A stretch of DNA of 64,000 nucleotides from an uncultured Oscillospiraceae bacterium. GTDB lineage: Bacteria; Bacillota; Clostridia; Oscillospirales; Ruminococcaceae. Both the position numbers and the translations under genes were made by a program. The DNA lies in NCBI GenBank assembly GCA_910578755.1, contig CAJTSZ010000001.1:1-64000 (forward strand), in the 5' to 3' direction. This document shows positions 59,675 to 64,000 of the stretch, in pieces (positions within the stretch are counted from its first letter, which is position 1; every line of letters begins with the position of its first letter). The notes under the pieces are model-generated. The model did no database searches. It worked only from the letters and a program-made list of their open reading frames with translations, and was not told where the DNA came from.

Positions 59675-60943
59675 ATGACAGGTATACAAAATTATGCTAA
59701 TTTAACAAATATGCTGTTGTCAGGCTACTCTCAGATGAACAATGTGCGTTTGGCACAGGCTCTTTCCAACAAGAATACCAGCGGAATGAAAATTTCCCAG
59801 GGGATATCCACCAATGGAAAGCTGTCCTCTGCTGACACAGAGTTTCTTAAAGATTACCAGAATGAACTGCTGGAACTAAAGGATATGGCAGAAAAGGTGA
59901 TGGCAGGCGGGGAAAAAAGCCGCCTTGCAGCCGGTGCGGAAAATTTATCCGTTGCTGAGGTTAGCGGGAAATTAGCTTCCGCCTCCGACAAATACACCCT
60001 TACTGTAGAGCAGTTGGCTTCCGGGCAGGTAAACCGTTCTAACGGGCTGGAAAGCAACAGCCCAAGGCCTGCAATGAGTGGTTCCATAAAAATAGAAACC
60101 GCCCAGGGCAAGGTTGAGCTGTACATGAGCGCAGCCGGCGCAAAGGACAACAAGGAAATGCTGAACAATTTTGCCTCCAAAATTAACGCGAAAAACATTG
60201 GCGTTACCGCTAAGGTGGAAGAAAAAGAAGGCAAATCCTACCTGCGCCTGGAGGGTGCCTCCGGTGAAGGCAACGCGTTTTCTGTTACTGGGTCCTTGGC
60301 AGAACGGCTGGGCCTGGACAGAGTGGAGCAGGTTGGCCAAAATGCTATTTACACTGTAAAGAAAAACGACGGTGAGGAACAGCGCTTTGTTTCTGACAGT
60401 AATACGGTTACTTTAGACGGCCGCCTGAAAGCGAGCCTGAAAAAGACCGGAACAACCAACATTAAAGCTGGCGCCGATGCAGCTACCGGAATAGCAGATA
60501 GTGTTTCCAAGCTGGTGAATAAGTTTAATGAAACCCTCAGCTTCCTTAACAAAAATTCCGACCGGGGCATTGGTGTGCTGAACCAAATGAGACGGATGAT
60601 TATACCGCCAACCTCCGAACGGTCCATGAAGCTGGCAGGTATTACCATTAACAAAGACGGCAGCATGAAGTTTGACCGCGCGAAGTTTATGGAAAAGATG
60701 GAACAGTCCCCATCCCTAATTAAAGAAGTTGTTGAAGATTTTGCCCGCGGCATCCGTACCGATGCCCAAATGGGTATGCAGGAACGCTCTGGTAATTTAC
60801 TTGGTACTTCTGTGTATTCCCAAAAGATGTTGAGCAGCTACGAGCAAAACCAAATGAACCTGATGAATATGTACACCCGCAGTGGCGCATATAACATGAC
60901 AAACTACTACACTGTAGGCGCAATGATGAACTTTAACATTTAA
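59675..60943 (+). CDS. FliD-like flagellar protein
   Basis: A 422-residue protein resembling the filament cap FliD (hook-associated protein 2). YTLTVEQLASGQVNRS (about 109-124) is the typical FliD N-domain strand; the C-terminal part has SKLVNKFNETLSFLN, INKDGSMKFDRAKFMEKM and LSSYEQNQMNLMNMYTRSGAYN. The usual start, with a TGLASGxD motif, is missing; instead there is a Met/Asn-rich helix. So it may be a specialised cap or a divergent relative. ATG with AAGGAGGGG. Confidence 0.7.
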   Translation: MTGIQNYANLTNMLLSGYSQMNNVRLAQALSNKNTSGMKISQGISTNGKLSSADTEFLKDYQNELLELKDMAEKVMAGGEKSRLAAGAENLSVAEVSGKLASASDKYTLTVEQLASGQVNRSNGLESNSPRPAMSGSIKIETAQGKVELYMSAAGAKDNKEMLNNFASKINAKNIGVTAKVEEKEGKSYLRLEGASGEGNAFSVTGSLAERLGLDRVEQVGQNAIYTVKKNDGEEQRFVSDSNTVTLDGRLKASLKKTGTTNIKAGADAATGIADSVSKLVNKFNETLSFLNKNSDRGIGVLNQMRRMIIPPTSERSMKLAGITINKDGSMKFDRAKFMEKMEQSPSLIKEVVEDFARGIRTDAQMGMQERSGNLLGTSVYSQKMLSSYEQNQMNLMNMYTRSGAYNMTNYYTVGAMMNFNI

Positions 60944-60997
60944 GTACTGCCGCGCCGGTTGCTTATCCCACTTGTGACGAAAGGACGGAATGATTTT

Positions 60998-61612
60998 ATG
61001 AGCATACAGAATATTAACGGGCAAAATTTATACAACACCGTAAAAACAAACTGGAACACAAAAAGCGCAGCTGCGGAAAATACAAAAGAGGCAGCCGTAG
61101 AAAATGGTGAAAAAGCAGCTCAGGAAGAGAGCAAACCGGTTCGCCAAGACCAATTTGAATATACCCAGCCGCAAAAACCAGTAACCTACGGGAAAAAGCT
61201 TTCCGCAGCCCAGTTGCAAAGCGCAGAAACCCAGCGTATGGAAAGCTTCCAGCAGATGCTGAAAAGCATGATTGTAAAACAGGGCGAAAAAAGCAACCTT
61301 ACCCTGTTTGGCATGGACCTCAACGTTACCCCAGCTGACAGCCAGCGTGCGGCAGCAGCCATTGCAGAGGGCGGCGAGTACTCTGTAGACGCTGTTGCTA
61401 CCCGTATTTTGGACATGGCAAAAGCACTTTCCGGCGGCGATATGTCCAAACTTTCCGAACTGCGCAGCGCTGTAGAAAAAGGCTTTAAGGCTGCCGGTAT
61501 GGAAATGGGCGGCAAGCTGCCAAGCATTTGCAATGACACTTACAACGAAGTAATGAAGCGCTTTGACGAGTGGGAAAAAGAAGGCAAGGCTGGCGCAACA
61601 GTTACAGAATAA
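60998..61612 (+). CDS. DUF5610-like hypothetical protein
   Basis: A 204-residue soluble protein. The first 95 residues are charged and low-complexity. The rest, YSVDAVATRILDMAKALSG followed by LRSAVEKGFKAAGMEMGGKL and YNEVMKRFDEWE, resembles DUF5610-type domains that often sit near flagellar genes. Function unknown. ATG with AAAGGACGG. It follows the FliD-like gene by 54 bases and is followed by a terminator. Confidence 0.6.
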   Translation: MSIQNINGQNLYNTVKTNWNTKSAAAENTKEAAVENGEKAAQEESKPVRQDQFEYTQPQKPVTYGKKLSAAQLQSAETQRMESFQQMLKSMIVKQGEKSNLTLFGMDLNVTPADSQRAAAAIAEGGEYSVDAVATRILDMAKALSGGDMSKLSELRSAVEKGFKAAGMEMGGKLPSICNDTYNEVMKRFDEWEKEGKAGATVTE

Positions 61613-61657
61613 GTATTTTTGCAACAACTAATTTTTTAGGTTTTTACTGTGGAACAA

Positions 61658-61692
61658 TAAAAAATAGTTGAGCAAAGCGAAACTATTTTTTG
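61658..61692 (+). terminator. Terminator after the DUF5610-like gene
   Basis: Stem AAAAAATAGTT with its complement around GAGCAAAGCGA, then a T-run. About 45 bases past the stop. Confidence 0.75.
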
Positions 61693-61741
61693 TGCATCGG
61701 GCGGGAAGGGCGAGCAGCCCGTATCCGCTTGCACATTTAGG

Positions 61742-61840
61742 TTATTATTGTAAAACAATAATAAGGCGCCTGGCATTGGGGTGCCTACCATAAGGAAAGC
61801 GAACGCCCACCAAAAAATGCTTTTTGGTGGGCGTTGTTTT
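61742..61840 (+). terminator. Two further hairpins
   Basis: TTATTATTGT-AAA-ACAATAATAA near 61742-61764 is a perfect hairpin with no T-run. AACGCCCACCAAAAA/TTTTTGGTGGGCGTT at 61802-61835, followed by GTTTT, is a likely terminator. Confidence 0.65.
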
Positions 61841-61886
61841 GTAATGAACGGGCCAATAAATTGGAATTTATTTGAGGAAATTCAGT

Positions 61887-62270
61887 ATGAAAAAAATAAA
61901 AATCTGCCACTTTGGCAGAAAAAGCTTCTGCGCGACTTGGGACGATGTGGCGCAAACCCTGGAGCAGGCAGTGGATGGCGTTAATGAATTTTTTATTGTT
62001 GAGGAGCATACCATGTTCCCTTATTTAGTAGTTTTAGTGCATATGTACTGTGTTCCCAACGAGGTGGACGGCGGTTTGCTGGCTTTTTCCGATGATGTTC
62101 CAACAGATTTGCCCCCCGACGGTATCAGTATATTTTACGTCAACACCCCCACCGAGGAAATTCAAATTTACAACGATTATGTTATTCCAAAAGCCCTGGC
62201 CCAAACGGTTGTAAAAGACTTTGTGGAAACCGGAAAAATGTCAAATTGCGTTGAATGGGATGAGCTGTAG
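61887..62270 (+). CDS. Hypothetical protein, possibly Imm1-like immunity protein
   Basis: A 127-residue soluble acidic protein. The ending VIPKALAQTVVKDFVETGKM with a Trp in the last few residues resembles the Imm1 immunity family; this is a by-eye impression only. ATG with GAGGAA upstream; the in-frame start five codons earlier lacks a site. No toxin gene is next to it. Confidence 0.5.
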   Translation: MKKIKICHFGRKSFCATWDDVAQTLEQAVDGVNEFFIVEEHTMFPYLVVLVHMYCVPNEVDGGLLAFSDDVPTDLPPDGISIFYVNTPTEEIQIYNDYVIPKALAQTVVKDFVETGKMSNCVEWDEL

Positions 62271-62363
62271 GTACAAAAAATGCGCCATAGCAGCTCCCCC
62301 TTTTCGCCTTGTATATTGATAAAGGTCCAATTTTTTATAAAATAGCTTTGGATAAAGGGCTGC

Positions 62364-62723
62364 TTATTCTTCAAGCCACTCCAAATGTGCATCGTGGGGA
62401 AATGGCCTTTTCCAAAACACTTCATTTGCCTGTGCTTTTAACAATAAATCTTTTTTCTTCCTAAGTAGCTGGCGGTCCATCTTTTGGAGAACACGCGCCG
62501 CGCCCATTTGGCTGTCTGAGCCATCATAATTGTCATCAAACAAGAACGAAAACAGCAAGTCCGCTAAATCCTCGTCATTTTGGTATTCCATAAAAAAGGT
62601 TTCTATCTGTGTGCTGAATTGGTAGCAGCTTTGCACCAAATATTCGTACAAACGCTCCTTATCCCAAGTTCCATTTGTAATGGGGCAAACCTTCTGCAAT
62701 TCTTCCCAAGTTTTGTAGTACAT
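62364..62723 (-). CDS. Hypothetical protein
   Basis: A 119-residue acidic, mostly helical protein, unrecognised. It carries many aromatic residues (YYKTWEELQ at the start; VFWKRPFPHDAHLEWLEE at the end). ATG with a GGGGGGA-type site. It follows the BlaR1-like gene by 58 bases on the same strand and could be co-transcribed. Size and acidity would suit an immunity protein, but no motif shows this. Confidence 0.5.
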   Translation of the reverse strand: MYYKTWEELQKVCPITNGTWDKERLYEYLVQSCYQFSTQIETFFMEYQNDEDLADLLFSFLFDDNYDGSDSQMGAARVLQKMDRQLLRKKKDLLLKAQANEVFWKRPFPHDAHLEWLEE

Positions 62724-62781
62724 GATTATTCCCCCCGAAGTTTATTTCTTTTCATAAGTTCCTGTTACTGGCTGTTTTTTG

Positions 62782-64000
62782 CTAATTATCATCGTTATCA
62801 CCCATATCTCCCAGCAGTTCCGTTACCTCCGCATCGCTCATATAAGCGACAGCTGTGATTTTGTTATTTGCATCACGGACAATTTTGATATTAACTGTCC
62901 CTTTTGGGTTCATATTCAGCGTGTAAAAAGACTTATTGGGCCGAATATCCAAAAAGATATTGACAAGCTGCCCCGCATAATAATAGTCCTTGCCGTCCAT
63001 TGTAATGCCCACCGCCTGATATTCCGCTGCCTGTGCTTCGGCCCATTCTTTTTCCTGTTTTTCTTTCAGCCCACCAAATTCTTCGCCCCGGTTCAGCTTA
63101 TCAAAGAGGATGGATTGAAATGCCCAGTTCCCATCTTCCAAAGCCCTGTCCAACCAGAGCTCCAACTCCGCCTCGCCCATGCAGTCCGTCAAGGTGGAGA
63201 AAAACGCCATTTCTTCGTCGGCATACGCTTTTTCAGCGAAATCGGTAAACAAAGCGGTATTTGTGTCAAGCCAACGTACGGCAACGGAGAAGAACGCGAA
63301 GTCTTCGTTGGTATAGAGCCGTTCCAGCCATTCCTTTTGCGTTTTTTCATCCAGTTGGGGGAACGTTATTTCAAACAGCGGCAAGCTGTCGGCTTTGTAG
63401 TACCTCTCCGCCTGCTCCCTGCTATTTGTGCTCCTTTTTTCCTGTGTGAGGCCTTTGCCCATATTTGCTTGGGGGTTGCTTGTTGTATGCTCAGTTGCGG
63501 CGGCGGCAACAGGATAAACACCGATGAAAGCCGAACCAAACATTAGGCACAGTGTCAGTAAGCCCGTTAAAAGGCGTGTCACCGTTGATTTCTTCTTAAA
63601 GTTCATAATCGCATTTATCCTTTCTTTCAATAGCTTTTTATTCCCGCTTAAGGTGACCGTTCCAAAATTTTCTTTGTACCTTCCAACCGCCGCCATTGCG
63701 TCAAGCAAGGTTTTTCCATAGTCCTGCGCGCTATTACTTCCCATTTTAACGAGGACGGCTTCATCGCAGGAAAATTCACAAGCCTTGGTAATTTCCCAGT
63801 TCATAAGATGCACAAGGGGATTGAACCAATGCAGGCAGACGGTAATTTGAACCAGCCATTTATAGAACATATCCTGCCGTTTATAGTGCGTCAACTCATG
63901 CAGGACGATATAGCGAAAATCCTTTTTGGGAATGTCTGCGCTGGGCAGTACAATACATGGATGGAAAAATCCAATCAGCAGTGGGGAAGAAACCAATGGA
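62782..64000 (-). CDS. BlaR1/M56-type sensor protease, start beyond window
   Basis: At least 406 codons; the frame continues past base 64000, so the N-terminus and first membrane helices are missing. The M56 metalloprotease site is complete: VLHELTHYKRQDM with HExxH, and the downstream Glu in ACEFSCDEAVL. One more membrane segment follows (LLTGLLTLCLMFGSAFIGVY). The extracellular part is not a penicillin-binding domain; it shows three rough repeats of about 28 residues around AFFS..L and ends in a beta-rich tail. It probably senses a signal and cleaves a BlaI-type repressor, which would lie outside the window. Confidence 0.8.
   Translation of the reverse strand, partial: PLVSSPLLIGFFHPCIVLPSADIPKKDFRYIVLHELTHYKRQDMFYKWLVQITVCLHWFNPLVHLMNWEITKACEFSCDEAVLVKMGSNSAQDYGKTLLDAMAAVGRYKENFGTVTLSGNKKLLKERINAIMNFKKKSTVTRLLTGLLTLCLMFGSAFIGVYPVAAAATEHTTSNPQANMGKGLTQEKRSTNSREQAERYYKADSLPLFEITFPQLDEKTQKEWLERLYTNEDFAFFSVAVRWLDTNTALFTDFAEKAYADEEMAFFSTLTDCMGEAELELWLDRALEDGNWAFQSILFDKLNRGEEFGGLKEKQEKEWAEAQAAEYQAVGITMDGKDYYYAGQLVNIFLDIRPNKSFYTLNMNPKGTVNIKIVRDANNKITAVAYMSDAEVTELLGDMGDNDDN

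Overview
The window is a 64 kb stretch of chromosome from an anaerobic, flagellated member of the Clostridia. Evidence: strong AGGAGG ribosome binding sites, frequent TTG and GTG starts, Bacillus/Clostridium-type motility genes (FliY, FlbD, CheC, CheD, CheV, FliA/SigD), RNase Y, LrgAB and an M56/BlaR1 protein. Base composition looks close to 50% GC by eye. A Lachnospirales-type (for example Anaerotignum-like) host would fit, but this is inference and no marker gene fixes the genus.

Layout. 1-205: end of a tRNA run (Thr partial, Tyr). 393-23539: mixed housekeeping and transport genes in short units on both strands: a SprA-like metalloprotease, SLC13-type anion permease, iron alcohol dehydrogenase, RNase Y, nitroreductase, a lipoprotein, AGCS amino-acid symporter, RsuA-type pseudouridine synthase, LrgAB, 3-methyladenine glycosylase, a CofE-like ligase, LysR regulator with MTA/SAH nucleosidase, isoaspartyl dipeptidase, HelD-type helicase and CheV. 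Several of these carry inverted repeats overlapping or next to their promoters.

24176-48534: one long flagellar/chemotaxis operon on + behind a good sigma-A promoter and a structured leader of about 290 nt: fliE F G H I J K, flgD, a TIGR02530-type gene, flgE, flbD, motA, motB, fliM, fliY, cheY, fliO P Q R, flhB, flhA, fliA, two flgF/flgG-type rod genes, cheC, cheD. flgB, flgC, fliL, flhF and flhG are absent from their usual places. A second sigma-A-like promoter and a folded intergenic element lie between flgE and flbD.

48971-53488: convergent unit on - for cheA, cheW, cheR, cheB. 53690-61612: a + strand cluster of less familiar genes: a FliK/YlqG-like protein, an FlhB C-terminus homologue, a PilZ protein, a 692-residue FtsA/PilM-like ATPase, a VanY-type carboxypeptidase with an N-terminus made of an 84-bp in-frame repeat, a FliD-like protein and a DUF5610-like protein. 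This cluster is the best candidate for an undescribed system, perhaps coupling flagellar assembly to the cell wall. 61887-64000: small hypothetical (possibly orphan immunity) genes and a BlaR1-like sensor cut by the window edge.
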